Assembly (NCBI GenBank): GCA_905182535.1
Contig: CAJJBZ010000008.1
Span: 141,017 to 205,016, forward strand
Reading direction: 5' to 3'
Length of the DNA stretch: 64,000 bases
DNA from: an uncultured Planktomarina sp.
Lineage (GTDB): Bacteria; Pseudomonadota; Alphaproteobacteria; Rhodobacterales; Rhodobacteraceae
This document shows, piece after piece, positions 1 to 8,881 of the stretch. Numbering within the stretch: position 1 is the stretch's first letter; every line of letters begins with the position of its first letter. Position numbers and translations under genes: made by a program. The notes under the pieces were generated by a model. It did not search any database. It saw nothing but the letters and a program-made list of their open reading frames with translations, and was not told the origin of the DNA.

Positions 1-1
1 C

Positions 2-94
2 AGCATTATGCCAATCGGCAGCAACGCCCTGAGCGGTTATAATTTTTTGCTACAGCTTGGCAAGCCCGCTGGACTAACTGTGGCGTATGACTGA
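2..94 (+). CDS. C-terminal tail of an unidentified protein (partial)
   Basis: An open frame enters from the window edge and stops with TGA after about 30 residues. The tail contains the stretch LSGYNFLLQLGKPAGLTV. It is too short to assign to a family. It runs towards ctaD, and a bidirectional terminator separates the two. That arrangement supports a real gene end, but a chance open frame of this length cannot be excluded. Confidence 0.3.
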   Translation, partial: SIMPIGSNALSGYNFLLQLGKPAGLTVAYD

Positions 95-172
95 AAATTA
101 AACTTAAAAATTCTAGTGCTTACTGTGTCATATATATAATATTATCTGTCTATTTATTCTTATTCGCAAAAT

Positions 173-202
173 AAAAGGCCCGAGAAAATCCAGGGCCTTT
201 TT
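173..202. terminator. Rho-independent terminator between convergent genes
   Basis: An inverted repeat of AAAAGGCCC against GGGCCTTTT flanks an 11-base loop. A-rich and T-rich runs lie on the two sides, so it can act in both directions. It sits 23 bases past the ctaD stop codon and after the partial gene at the window edge. Confidence 0.75.
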
Positions 203-224
203 AAAAGCTTATCAAGTCCACTAT

Positions 225-1896
225 TTAGTGCGAGGAGCTTTTGTCCCAGTCTTCCTGCTTTGGCAGAATTTCGAAGGTGTGCTCCGGTGGGGGCGATGGA
301 ATTGTCCATTCCAACGTGTCTGCCCACTCGTTCCAGGGATTATTGGCATTTACCCGACGGCCTGCGAAGACAGCCCAGAATACGATGCCTATAAAGAGTA
401 GGAATGAAGCGAAGGATAAAAACGCACCCCAGCTTGACCAATAGTTCCAATAAGCAAAAGCCTCAGGATAATCGATATAACGACGTGGCATTCCCTGCCG
501 CCCTAGGAAATGCTGAGGGAAGAATGTGATATTTGTGCCGATGAAAAACATCCAGAAGTGAATTTTTCCCAATATCTCATTATACCATCTACCAGACATT
601 TTGGGCAGGTAGAAGTAAACACCGGCAAAGATACCAAAGGCTGCTGCAATTGCCATCACATAGTGGAAGTGTGCAACAACATAGTAGGTATCATGGTAAG
701 CTCGGTCGACAGCCGCTTGGGATAAAACTATGCCCGTTACGCCGCCAACAGTAAACATAAACACAAAGCCAACCGCAAAGAGCATTGGTGTTTTGAATTC
801 GATAGAACCGCCCCACATTGTGGCTATCCATGAGAAGATCTTCACCCCAGTTGGTACAGCAATAACCATTGTTGCCAACATGAAGTAAGATTGCTGTGTT
901 AATGACATTCCAACAGTATACATGTGGTGCGCCCAAACAACGAAACCCAAAGCGCCGATGGCGATCATAGCCCAAACCATCGGTAGGTATCCAAACACTG
1001 GTTTTTTTGAGAACGTTGAAACGATATGACACGATACCAAAGGCTGGTAAGATTACGATATAAACTTCAGGGTGTCCGAAAAACCAAAGAATATGCTGGT
1101 ATAGGATTGGATCCCCACCACCAGCTGGATCAAAGAATGCGGTACCAAAGTTTCGATCGGTGAGCAGCATAGTTATAGCACCTGCTAGAACTGGTAAGGC
1201 CAGTAAAATCAACCACGAAGTTACAAAGATGGACCAGGCAAACAAAGGCACTTTGAACAATGTCATGCCTGGAGTCCGCATGTTCAGGAAGGTCGTAATC
1301 ATGTTGATCGCGCCCAGAATTGAAGAGGCACCAGATAGGTGGACCGCGAAAATGGCGAAGTCCATGGACATGCCACCTTCATTCACCGACAGGGGCGGAT
1401 TCAAAACCCAACCTACACCTGAACCCCCTTGGCCATTTCCGCCGGGCATGACTACCGACAGGACTGCCATCGTAGTTCCGGCTACATACATCCAATAAGA
1501 AAGGTTATTCATCCTAGGGAAAGCCATGTCTGGCGCTCCGATTTGCAACGGCATGAAATAGTTCCCAAATCCGCCAAATAGTGCTGGAATGACCACAAAG
1601 AACATCATTAAGATACCGTGGCCGGTTATCAGGACGTTCCAAAGGTGCCCGTTAGGGGTACAATCACCCAGGGCAGCTGCGGTCATCCGCGCTCCTTCCA
1701 TACACATGTATTGTACGCCTGGCTCCATCAGTTCCATCCGCATATAGACGGTGAAGGCAACGGAGATAAAACCAGCCAAGCCGCCGGTCAAAAGGTAAAG
1801 GATACCAATATCTTTGTGATTGGTGGACATAAACCAGCGCGTAAAGAACCCGCGGTTATCTTCGTGATCATGTCCGTGTACGGCTGCGTCGGCCAT
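225..1896 (-). CDS. ctaD: Cytochrome c oxidase subunit I, aa3 type (frameshifted)
   Basis: Catalytic haem-copper subunit of the terminal oxidase in the inner membrane. It reduces O2 and pumps protons. Visible motifs are GHGILMMFF (haem a ligand), [12 protein letters not shown] (D-channel entry), FGHPEVY (Glu and the His-Tyr cross-link), AHHMYTVG (CuB histidines) and AHFHYV (haem a3 and a ligands). About 557 residues are expected, the normal length. The start at 1896 has GGAGAG five bases upstream; an in-frame start nine codons earlier lacks this. The frame breaks near 1027-1030, where GTGTCATATCG should read GTGTCACATATCG, a loss of one CA. Both halves are perfectly conserved, so an assembly or base-calling error is likelier than loss of an essential gene. 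Confidence 0.93.
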
Positions 1897-1985
1897 CAGG
1901 CTCTCCCGTTTATTGACTACCAAAGTATCACAGCCGAGTCGCGACTGTGATATTTCTTTCTGAGTCAGTCTCTATCCCCCACGGG

Positions 1986-2022
1986 CCCATAGCGCAACGC
2001 GCAGATGGGTGTTTGCTATGGG
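1986..2022. repeat. 8-bp inverted repeat between ctaD and lipB
   Basis: CCCATAGC (1986-1993) is exactly complementary to GCTATGGG (2015-2022) across a 21-base loop. It lies in the leader of ctaD, downstream of lipB. There is no T-run. It may be a leader structure or a degenerate terminator for lipB. Confidence 0.35.
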
Positions 2023-2135
2023 TTAAAATGGCGCAGGCAAAGCTCTTGAAATATCTGGTTTGTGTGTTGCGATATTCGGGGGCTCGGCGGGCAGACAAAT
2101 TCATGATTACATATAATAAAATAGTATTTTTTCTA

Positions 2136-2833
2136 CTACTTTTTTGTGCCAATGTGGTGTGGTTTGAGAAATACTTGACTGAAACTGCGTTTCAACGCCA
2201 GATCTAGGTCTTCTATCGTAACTGGAAGGCCCAAATCGACCAGGGATGTTATCCCATGTTCTGCAATTCCACAGGGGACAATTCCTGTGAAATGCTCAAG
2301 TTCGGGCTCTACGTTTATAGAAATTCCATGAAAGCTGATCCATTTACGTAGGCGAACTCCAATTGCGGCAATTTTATCTTCTGCAATATTGCCACTGATA
2401 AAGGCTTATCGGGGCGCTGCACCCAAACGCCAACTCGGCCATCACGAACCTCACCCTTCACATTGAACTCGTCTAAAGTAGCAATTACCCAGTTCTCCAG
2501 ATCTTTAACGAATTTTCGTACATCACGGCCGCGTTTTCCAACATCGAGCATTATATAAATTACTCTCTGTCCAGGGCCGTGGTAAGTATATTGCCCACCA
2601 CGTTGCGCTTGAAATACTGGAAACCGATTGGGCTCTGTCAAATCTTTAGCATCGGCGCTGGTGCCTGCGGTATAAAGAGGTGGATGTTCAAGTAGCCATA
2701 TAACCTCAGGGGCGTTTCCAGCCAGGATTTGAGTTACGCGTTCCTCCATCCAAGCCACAGCATCGGTGTAAGGTACGAGCTCAGTGGAGGTTTTCCACTC
2801 CACTTCTGGAAAAGTTTCATCTTGTGGCATCAT
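2136..2833 (-). CDS. lipB: Octanoyltransferase LipB (frameshifted)
   Basis: Transfers octanoyl from acyl carrier protein to lipoate-dependent enzymes, the first step of lipoate synthesis. Family blocks are visible: [27 protein letters not shown] (catalytic-site region), DGRVGVWV, then, in a shifted frame, [18 protein letters not shown] and FTGIVPCGI with the catalytic Cys. The frame breaks near 2397-2400; one extra base, probably a G, joins DKPLS to NIAEDK. The restored protein is about 232 residues, the usual length. The start is uncertain: MM at 2833 is chosen because upstream codons run towards tRNA-Leu. The gene is followed at once by the ctaD leader on the same strand. The break is probably a base-calling error. 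Confidence 0.88.
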
Positions 2834-2898
2834 TTTGCAATACAGCCCTTGAGTCCGTTTCATCGTTTCGATATGCGGCACTATGTTCACTGTGGCAA

Positions 2899-2985
2899 GC
2901 GGTCGTGGCGGAATTGGTAGACGCGCAGCGTTGAGGTCGCTGTGAGGTAACACTCGTGCGGGTTCGAGTCCCGCCGACCGCACCA
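2899..2985 (+). tRNA. tRNA-Leu(GAG)
   Basis: Acceptor GCGGTCG pairs with CGACCGC, followed by A and an encoded CCA. The anticodon stem CAGCG/CGCTG encloses TTGAGGT, giving anticodon GAG. There is a long variable arm of the class II type, and the T-arm carries GGTTCGAGTCC. The gene is 87 bases with CCA. A tyrosine-recombinase relic begins 160 bases downstream, so it probably served as an integration target. Confidence 0.96.
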
Positions 2986-3145
2986 GATACTTAGTATCAA
3001 ACCATTGTGATTCCTTTGAGATTAACCATCGGGGGAGACGGTCGTGTCACACATTTCGTACATAATTTGTAGAGTAGGCAGATATTATTACAACTGCCGT
3101 GTGTCTAAACACGCAGTTTAAGCCTGTGGCTTCTTTATAAGATCA

Positions 3146-3741
3146 GCACTTTCAAAAGACCCGGTTGAGGCTGAAGCTTATGCAAAACGTCTGGGTAATG
3201 TATTGGAGGGATCTTGGAGTAATGGTTCCAGAATACAGCCAGTTGGTGTGGCTGGTATCATTAGCATCTTCAAACCCAGATTGTCATTATTATTTGAGAT
3301 GTCTGAGGAATACCTGACACTTCGTCAGATAGACCTGCCGCCCCCTCGTGTAGCCCTGACCACCTTCATCTCCATAGCTGGTGATAGACTCGTCAGTGAA
3401 TACACATGGGAAGATGCCAAGCTGTTTGTGGATCACCTTGCGACTCAAAGGTAACAAGACAGCCACAATCAGGCGTAGGATCAATAGCTTGTCAGCCATT
3501 ATGAACTATGCTTATTTTGAATTGGATTTGGATAAGCGTAATCCATTCAACAGATTGTTTATCCGAAATGAAGGAAACGACATATCCATGAGGGGTACGT
3601 TTACCAAGGAGCAGTTCAAACACGGATACGACAAGGCCTTAGCATAAGGCAGCACCGTCAAACTCCTGATGCCTCTACTTAGGAGAAACAGGCTGTAGAC
3701 TGGCTGAGATCGTGGGGCTGAGACTGGAAGATATAGAATTG
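3146..3741 (+). pseudogene. Tyrosine recombinase (integrase) relic
   Basis: N-terminal two thirds of a phage-type integrase. The core-binding helix region is seen (TWEDAKLFVDHLA, then after a frameshift near 3440 TATIRRRINSLSAIMNYAYFE and KRNPFNRLFI). It ends with the arginine box ETGCRLAEIVGLRLEDIEL near 3682-3741, which carries the first catalytic Arg. Damage: a shift near 3440, an in-frame TAA at 3645-3647, a shift near 3680, and loss of everything after the Arg box (no HxxR or Tyr). The position next to tRNA-Leu fits an integrated element whose body was deleted. Unlike the indels elsewhere in the window, this copy is also truncated, so it is a true pseudogene. Confidence 0.75.
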
Positions 3742-3931
3742 TATGCTAGTTTAGGATTGAAGCTGTCGTAGCAATTTTCTCAGAGGGCAATACGTGCAGT
3801 CATCGAGCACCAATCGTCGTGAATGTATTTTATCATACAGCATCAAAAATAGTGTGGGTAGTTTTCTCTTTATATTTTTTTGGCTTATTGTTAGATGCCT
3901 CATGAAAATGTGTTTAGGAAAGTACTGTAAA

Positions 3932-4411
3932 ATGAATGATGCAAAAACTCCAAAAAAAGCTGAAACTGTACCAAAAAAAAATGATATAACCAAGACTGAG
4001 GTTGCCAAGGCGGAAGTTAATAAGACCGAAATTACTGAGACTAAGACTGCCGATACTGAAGCAAAATCGTTAGATAATTCTGCACCTAAAGCAGCTTTGT
4101 CGCCTAAGTCAGCTTCTCAATCATCGATCAGCCATTTTTCTAGTGTTTCAACCCCACAATACCGTTCAGGATGGAATGATATATTTGGTGGTGGAGGTGA
4201 TTTTGAGAAACAAACCCCCGATGAGGTTAGTAAGAATGATTTTCCAAAGAAACTTAGTATTTTGGACTATGATATAGATTTGGTCTTGAGAAATGCTCTT
4301 GATACAGCGTTCAGCGATGTAGCTGAGAAGCGTGGAGTTAGCATAAAAGATGTAAAGGAATTAGTACGCTTTGAGTATCATCTTAGTTGCGAGATTAAGG
4401 AAAAAATTTAA
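3932..4411 (+). CDS. Hypothetical protein with Lys/Thr-rich N-terminal region
   Basis: About 159 residues. Residues 1-60 are low-complexity and rich in Lys, Thr, Glu and Ala, as in a disordered linker, and residues 60-85 are Ser-rich. A Gly-rich patch (IFGGGGDF) follows. The last 50 residues look globular and helical (DYDIDLVLRNALDTAF then KRGVSIKDVKELVRFEY). No signal peptide or catalytic motif is recognised. An in-frame start 46 codons upstream would add a hydrophobic segment (SFLFIFFWLIVRCL) and make it membrane-anchored; the shorter start is preferred but not proven. It lies between the integrase relic and tRNA-Arg and is AT-rich, fitting cargo of a former mobile element. Confidence 0.5.
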   Translation: MNDAKTPKKAETVPKKNDITKTEVAKAEVNKTEITETKTADTEAKSLDNSAPKAALSPKSASQSSISHFSSVSTPQYRSGWNDIFGGGGDFEKQTPDEVSKNDFPKKLSILDYDIDLVLRNALDTAFSDVAEKRGVSIKDVKELVRFEYHLSCEIKEKI

Positions 4412-4473
4412 ACTTTCAGCGCTACATCACTCAAGATAAAGCTACTGTGTAGATTTTTTGGCGAAAATCATTT

Positions 4474-4608
4474 ATGGGTATATGTGCAGCATTGATAATA
4501 ATGACTGGAGATACTGCATCTATCAATGCCTCCTCAAGCATACTCAGAACTTCAATGATTAATTGTGATGAAGCGTTTGAGACCTGTCAGCACATTTCCT
4601 ATGCTTAA
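4474..4608 (+). CDS. Possible 44-residue peptide
   Basis: Short open frame from ATG with a hydrophobic start (MGICAALIIM) and two later cysteines (NCDEAFETCQ). The pattern could be a small exported peptide, but there is no clear ribosome binding site, the positive N-region is missing, and nothing similar is recalled. It is the only coding-like signal between 4412 and 4763. Confidence 0.18.
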   Translation: MGICAALIIMTGDTASINASSSILRTSMINCDEAFETCQHISYA

Positions 4609-4763
4609 TAAATTAAAAATCTCAGGAATTTTTAGTAATGTAGCCGAGCATCGAGTCTTTAGCATTAATTTGGTCCTATTTGTCTAGCTAATTCTCCAGA
4701 GCGGGCAAATAACTTTATTACCTCTGGATAATTTTTATAGAGCGTATTAGGCAAGCTACATGC

Positions 4764-4840
4764 GTCTCCTTAGCTCAGCTGGATAGAGCAGCCGACTTCT
4801 AATCGGCAGGTCGAGGGTTCGAATCCTTCAGGGGACGCCA
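4764..4840 (+). tRNA. tRNA-Arg(TCT)
   Basis: Acceptor GTCTCCT pairs with AGGGGAC, then G and an encoded CCA. The D-arm is TAGCTCAGCTGGATAGAGCA. The anticodon stem GCCGA/TCGGC encloses CTTCTAA, giving TCT. The T-arm contains GGGTTCGAATCC. Total 77 bases. Confidence 0.95.
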
Positions 4841-4945
4841 TACTTCCACATGTTACTAATTTAACTTATTATTATGACTTAAAGTGAAGGTTTAGTGTAG
4901 CCTACCACACGCGGTTACCACACACATTTAGGTAATTATTTATAC

Positions 4946-5182
4946 TTACCTAGTTCTACTACCCTCGGAGGCTACATCCCCATTACTTTTTAAGATGATT
5001 TGAAAGGTATTTTGACCTTTTACCTTGCACTGTTTACACTTGAATCTCTTACGTACATCGTGGACCGTAGCTTCCTCGCCTACGACAAATATTAGGTTAG
5101 CAACTTCCAGCAGTGAGTGATGCTTGCATAAACCACAGGTAATGCTCAGATGATGGCTGGGGATCATACTAAGTTGGGTCAT
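4946..5182 (-). CDS. Small zinc-ribbon-like protein
   Basis: About 78 residues with two paired-cysteine motifs, CGLCKHH near the N-terminus and CKQCKVKG near the middle, spaced like a zinc ribbon. The stretch HLSITCGLCKHHSLLEVANL resembles a conserved family of small unknown proteins in marine alphaproteobacteria (from memory). The start is unclear: ATG at 5182 is used, while GTG at 5206 would add MRKVVYAS. Neither has a strong ribosome binding site. A hairpin (TTAGGTAA/TTACCTA, 4928-4952) overlaps the stop. Function unknown; metal or nucleic-acid binding is inferred from the Cys pairs only. Confidence 0.6.
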   Translation of the reverse strand: MTQLSMIPSHHLSITCGLCKHHSLLEVANLIFVVGEEATVHDVRKRFKCKQCKVKGQNTFQIILKSNGDVASEGSRTR

Positions 5183-5230
5183 GCTGGCATAAACAACTTT
5201 CCGCACCCACTTTTGCTTCTCGTCCCCATT

Positions 5231-5494
5231 TTAGTAGTGCCTCACCCCAAGTTGGTATAACTTCGCTCTCATAGCTTTTACATGAATTGGTGATCTTATG
5301 TAGGCCAACATATAGCGCTTTGACTTCCAGACAGTAAGCGTATGCCCCCAGCTAGCCCGGTCCTTACTCTCACAGAGCAATATTCCTTCTGCCTTTTTGG
5401 CAGCATTAAAAGTGGGGATGGTCAGAACCCAGAACTTCAAAGAAGCGTATAACCCTCTGGTTTTAAGTCCAGTAACTGATACGCACATCTTCAT
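5231..5494 (-). CDS. Small dimeric alpha/beta-barrel (ABM/DUF3291-like) protein
   Basis: 87 residues. It starts MKMCVSVTGLKTRG and continues KFWVLTIPTFNAAKKAEG, HTLTVWKSKRYMLAYIRS and HVKAMR. This order of strands and helices, with the HTLT.W block and the M-L-A-(F/Y)-x-R-S block, is the pattern of ferredoxin-like alpha/beta-barrel proteins related to the CrtA/antibiotic-biosynthesis-monooxygenase group. Short members often have no known enzyme activity. It is on the same strand as the zinc-ribbon gene 48 bases downstream, so the two may form one transcript. No substrate can be proposed. Confidence 0.6.
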   Translation of the reverse strand: MKMCVSVTGLKTRGLYASLKFWVLTIPTFNAAKKAEGILLCESKDRASWGHTLTVWKSKRYMLAYIRSPIHVKAMRAKLYQLGVRHY

Positions 5495-5644
5495 TCTCTA
5501 GCCTTTATTCACTTCTGTATTTTTACGGCCTACGTGACACTCAATGTCTATTGAGACAAACTTCACTATGAGTGGTTACGTTAAAAGTGCCTAGCGTAAG
5601 GATCAGATGGTCCTGACATATTTCGACTGCTGCGTTGGAGCACG

Positions 5645-6163
5645 TTAAGTTGATGTGTTCACAAGAATATAAGCGAAGTTCAGCACCGTCGCGAAGGTAA
5701 CCCATGCCCAGTAAGGGGCGAACAGATAACTTGACGCCCGATCAATTTTAAAGCTGACGATAACATAAGCCGTAATTGTGAGCCATAAGGCCAGTATAAT
5801 CCCTAACGCTCCTTGGAGATCAAAAGCTCCAAAGAAAACTGGTGTCCAAAGAGTATTCAGGCACATTTGCAAAGCCCATAACCCAAGCGCAATACTCTTG
5901 AGGTCACTGCTTTTGAGATAGCTGATCCGGTAGCCACTCGTGGCTATAAGCACATAAAGGAGTGCCCAAACCGGTCCAAACAACCATGGAGGAGGCGCAA
6001 TACTTGGGACTATCCATTTATTCGCGTTCAAATCTCCGGCGAACCAAATTGCCCCACCAGCCGCGACAAGCGTACATGCGTAAAATAGAATCCAGATTAT
6101 GATGCGACTTTTCAATTGATGGTCCCAATTTAGCTTACTGAGCAGTAGAGTTAATAAAGCCAC
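5645..6163 (-). CDS. tspO: TspO/MBR family tryptophan-rich sensory protein
   Basis: 172 residues with five predicted membrane helices. Family signatures are present: WIVPSIAPPPWLFGPVWALLY, the SGYR motif, LQMCLNTLWTPVFFG and PYWAWVTFATVLNFAY. TspO sits in the outer or inner membrane and binds tetrapyrroles and cholesterol-like ligands. In photosynthetic relatives it tunes pigment-gene expression in response to oxygen. The first 22 residues before the first helix are slightly longer than in short TspO forms. No partner genes lie beside it. Confidence 0.92.
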   Translation of the reverse strand: MALLTLLLSKLNWDHQLKSRIIIWILFYACTLVAAGGAIWFAGDLNANKWIVPSIAPPPWLFGPVWALLYVLIATSGYRISYLKSSDLKSIALGLWALQMCLNTLWTPVFFGAFDLQGALGIILALWLTITAYVIVSFKIDRASSYLFAPYWAWVTFATVLNFAYILVNTST

Positions 6164-6417
6164 AACTCAAGGTTGCCTGTCGAAAGTTTCTTGCTTGTTT
6201 CAGTTTCCCAACTGCCAGTAAATTATAAGTAGTATTTTTGAGGTCGTTTTGCTTCTCTGGGCACTCAAGATGTAACCTTTTGGCATTTTTGACACTTTGT
6301 TATCATAGTCAGAGTCTGCAAGCTGTTTCTCTCTAAAACAAATATGTTGGCACATGCGGTAATTTGAATGTCACAAAGTAATATAAAAGGGAGAAAAAAA
6401 CGGATAAGCTCTCCATT

Positions 6418-6837
6418 TTGAAAACGGCGGTAATGCTTACACTTGCAGCAACACTATCATTAGCTGAACAGAGTGAGGATGGACTTAAGCGACTGGGGAT
6501 TCAAGTTAGCGACGGCGAACCTGCCACATTTACAAAAGTAGTAAATGTTGTAGCTAATTTTGCCCGAGGGATGAGTGCAAAAGGAGATATGCTTGAAATT
6601 GGAATTGTTGCTTTTAACGCTGGGATCAACCTCCTTCGTACCGACAATTTACCCGTCAATGACAGAGTGAAGAGTATGTCAGAAAGTATTCCTGACCTAA
6701 CGTTCAACGCTTGCGCCAATACAATAGCTGGAATAGCTAGAAAAGAAGGCTCTGCCCCACCAATCTCAAAATATGCTTGGGTGGTGCCCGGTGGTGTGGG
6801 TCGCTTAATGGTTTTGGATGATCTGGATGCTACGTAG
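6418..6837 (+). CDS. Exported DsrE/DsrF-like family protein
   Basis: 139 residues from TTG. The body, including DMLEIGIVAFNAGINLLR, NDRVKSMSESIPDLTFNACA and KYAWVVPGGVGRLMVLD, matches DsrE-type proteins, small subunits linked to sulfur-relay and cytochrome-associated functions. The N-terminus is hydrophobic (TAVMLTLAATLSLAEQ), indicating secretion. The start is odd. A good ribosome site (AAGGGAG, 6387-6393) lies seven bases before an ACG at 6400 in the same frame, followed by DKLSILK, so the natural start is probably at 6400 as ACG or as a miscalled ATG. TTG at 6418 and ATG at 6433 are fallbacks. Confidence 0.8.
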   Translation: MKTAVMLTLAATLSLAEQSEDGLKRLGIQVSDGEPATFTKVVNVVANFARGMSAKGDMLEIGIVAFNAGINLLRTDNLPVNDRVKSMSESIPDLTFNACANTIAGIARKEGSAPPISKYAWVVPGGVGRLMVLDDLDAT

Positions 6838-6901
6838 TTCGTCAGTGATTTAAAAGTTTTGAGAAACAATCATCAACTAGGCTAAAACTGATATTTTACC
6901 T

Positions 6902-6937
6902 TAGAAGCTATTGGCTTCTACGCGCTTCCTGAGCGCG
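6902..6937. repeat. Two abutting hairpins
   Basis: TAGAAGC/GCTTCTA with loop TATTG is followed directly by CGCGCT/AGCGCG with loop TCCTG. There is no T-run. It lies 64 bases past the DsrE-like gene and may protect that mRNA's 3' end. Confidence 0.45.
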
Positions 6938-7138
6938 ATAGTGACTGGTAGATGTTTGGGAAGTCGATGTGTTCTTTAGCTTCAATTCTTCGATATGCGA
7001 TATAGATCGTTGAGTGATTATATTTATGATGACCAGATACACATGTCAGTTGGCCTGATACGGACTTTTTTTGCCCTGACTTATTGGGGGGACGCAAAGT
7101 TAAATTTTAGGAATAGGTTCAAATTAGCATATAGGATT

Positions 7139-7153
7139 ATGACGTGACGTCAT
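7139..7153. promoter_or_regulatory. Palindrome ATGACGT-G-ACGTCAT
   Basis: Perfect 7-bp arms around one base. The size and symmetry fit an operator or a dimeric transcription-factor site. It lies about 90 bases before the strong terminator and so could control the proposed small transcript. Confidence 0.35.
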
Positions 7154-7272
7154 CCTTCATTGAAGCTTAAAGTGAACCCGCTAAATAAAATCTGTGTGGT
7201 TCAGCTAACAGTTTCAAATCACACTTTCCTTGTTGAACTTGGCCAACCCAATCGACTGGGTTGGCCTTTTTT
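7154..7272 (+). ncRNA. Candidate small RNA ending in a strong terminator
   Basis: Between the palindrome at 7139-7153 and the terminator at 7241-7272 no reading frame is credible. Yet the terminator is one of the strongest in the window and serves no annotated gene. A transcript of roughly 80-120 bases is inferred. It contains a pyrimidine-rich unpaired stretch (ACTTTCCTTG) just before the terminator, as often seen in trans-acting sRNAs. The 5' end is a guess. Confidence 0.3.
7241..7272 (+). terminator. Rho-independent terminator
   Basis: GGCCAACCCA and TGGGTTGGCC form a perfect 10-bp stem with loop ATCGAC, followed by six T. Orientation is plus-strand. Confidence 0.9.
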
Positions 7273-7595
7273 CCAAGCCTAATAGCTTTGTTTTTCTACC
7301 CTTATCTAGAGAATAAGGTATTAAAATTTTAAATCTTTGTGATACGATTTAATTATTTACTTGAATACTGAGGTTCGATGAAGCTCACGCTGAATTTTTT
7401 TCTAAGATTAAGTTTTCTTACATGCATAATGTTGGTGTCATGTGTGTGTAAGATGATTTAGTCTCTTTACGGGTAGTCTTGCTAGTAAGGCCTAAAGTAC
7501 TCTTTCTGAGGATAATATTGTGCGACATCACAATGAGGGCGCTAGATGCCAACTAAGTTCCTGACGTTACAAATTTAATCTAAAACTGAATGACG

Positions 7596-8196
7596 CTAAT
7601 CCCCGCAGTTTTGATACTGGCTGTCCATGCATTTTTTAGCCATGTCTTGAGCTATAGCGAGATCGTCTTGGGTCATTTCCTCGGCAATGAAATCTCGTCT
7701 TGGACCTGCTTCTATTGAACCACCTATAAACGCTAAATTACTCCACATGTGAGCGGTTAAATTGTTCTGTGAGACACCATGGCCAAAGTAGTATAAAACC
7801 CCAAGATTATCTTGCGCTAATGGATGGCCTTGCTTAGCGGCAATTCTGTACCATGGTGTCAGCAGCCAGAACAAAATTTTCCGGTGCGCCTCTGCCATTC
7901 CTGTACATTGCTCCAAGGTTTAATTGGGCATCACTATGGCCTTGTTCAGCCGCTAAGTGATACCATTTTAGTGCTTCTATATCGTCTTGTGGTAGACCTT
8001 GGCCATTGTCATACATAAACCCCAGTCCGAATTGTGCTCTGGGATCCCCACTTGCCGCTAAGGGCTCCCACTCTTGAAGTGCTGTCAGAAAATCACCGAC
8101 TTGGGCCGCAGCCAAACCCTCTTCAAAGTCTTGTGCCGCTAATTGTGTGGACGTCACCGTTAGCAGTGCGGCAAAAGCTAATGTTATGAGTTTCAT
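7596..8196 (-). CDS. Exported Sel1-repeat protein (frameshifted)
   Basis: Starts MKLITLAFAALLTVTSTQLA, a Sec signal peptide, with AGGAC nine bases upstream of ATG at 8196. Three to four Sel1 (TPR-like) units follow: RAQFGLGFMYDNGQGLPQDD, SDAQLNLGAMYRNGRG and, in the shifted frame, LAQDNLGVLYYFGHGVSQN and THMWSNLA-like text. Such proteins are periplasmic or surface scaffolds for protein contacts. The frame breaks near 7855; dropping one A from CACCATGG joins FVLAAD to TWYRIAAKQGH. The restored length is about 200 residues. Other in-frame methionines lie upstream but outside the signal peptide. Confidence 0.82.
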
Positions 8197-8881
8197 ATTG
8201 GGGAGTCCTATTTGTAAACAGGCTTTCATAAGCGGATCATATTAGTTGTTAATCCTTGTGAGTGTAGGAAATAGAGCCTTATTGCAATTATGATATCTGC
8301 ACTTTTTGATTAGAGTCAGAATAGATTGTAAAATGCAGGCTTTAAATTCCACCAAGCTCACATGTAAAGTCTGATTTTTTAGCAATAGTTTATCTCTAAA
8401 GGTAACTGTCCCTAGTTTAGTCTAATTATTAACGATTGTACTTTTTAAATAGCAGTCATTTTTTATGATTATTCGAGGTCTTTTGTTATTTCCACCGTGA
8501 AGCTTTTTGAGCTCGCCCTTAAATTAAGGCTACTTTTGTTTCTTTTCCATTATAACCATATTACAGTCAGTCTCATCCCTAAATGCATTAATTATTGTGC
8601 GTCTGATTTCGAGCATTATTTACTCTGGAGTTTAGGTGCCGCTTTTGCAAATTCAGGAACTGAGCTTCCCATGTATTTTTTTAAAGTCGATCTCAACGAA
8701 ACAAGCCCAAATTTCTTTAGAATCTTGGATTACTAGATGGAGTGCCCAACGGCATAACGAATAAATAAGGTTCATTATTTACTATCATCAAACCAGCGTA
8801 TAATTTTAGATTTAATTCCCACTTGCTAAAAATGATTGTTACACTAACTACCATCCACTAGGAAAACGGACTGAGGGCAGT
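8197..8881. other. AT-rich intergenic region
   Basis: 685 bases between two divergently read exported-protein genes. A plus-strand frame from GTG at 8497 (79 codons) has a hydrophobic, Leu/Phe-rich translation and no ribosome site, and is judged spurious. Promoters for both flanking genes must lie here. No repeat or RNA was recognised. Confidence 0.5.

Larger units (their letters stand above)
6838..7595. other. Long intergenic stretch with structured RNA signals
   Basis: No convincing protein gene in 758 bases. It holds a tandem hairpin pair (6902-6937), a perfect palindrome (7139-7153) and a strong terminator (7241-7272), listed separately. The rest, 7273-7595, is AT-rich and shows nothing else. 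Confidence 0.6.

Noticed and set aside
1928..2152. Minus-strand 74-codon frame upstream of ctaD
   Set aside because: Overlaps the lipB end and a hairpin, no ribosome site, no family resemblance.
8497..8736. Plus-strand 79-codon frame from GTG
   Set aside because: AT-driven Leu/Phe-rich translation, no ribosome site, stands alone in an AT-rich gap.
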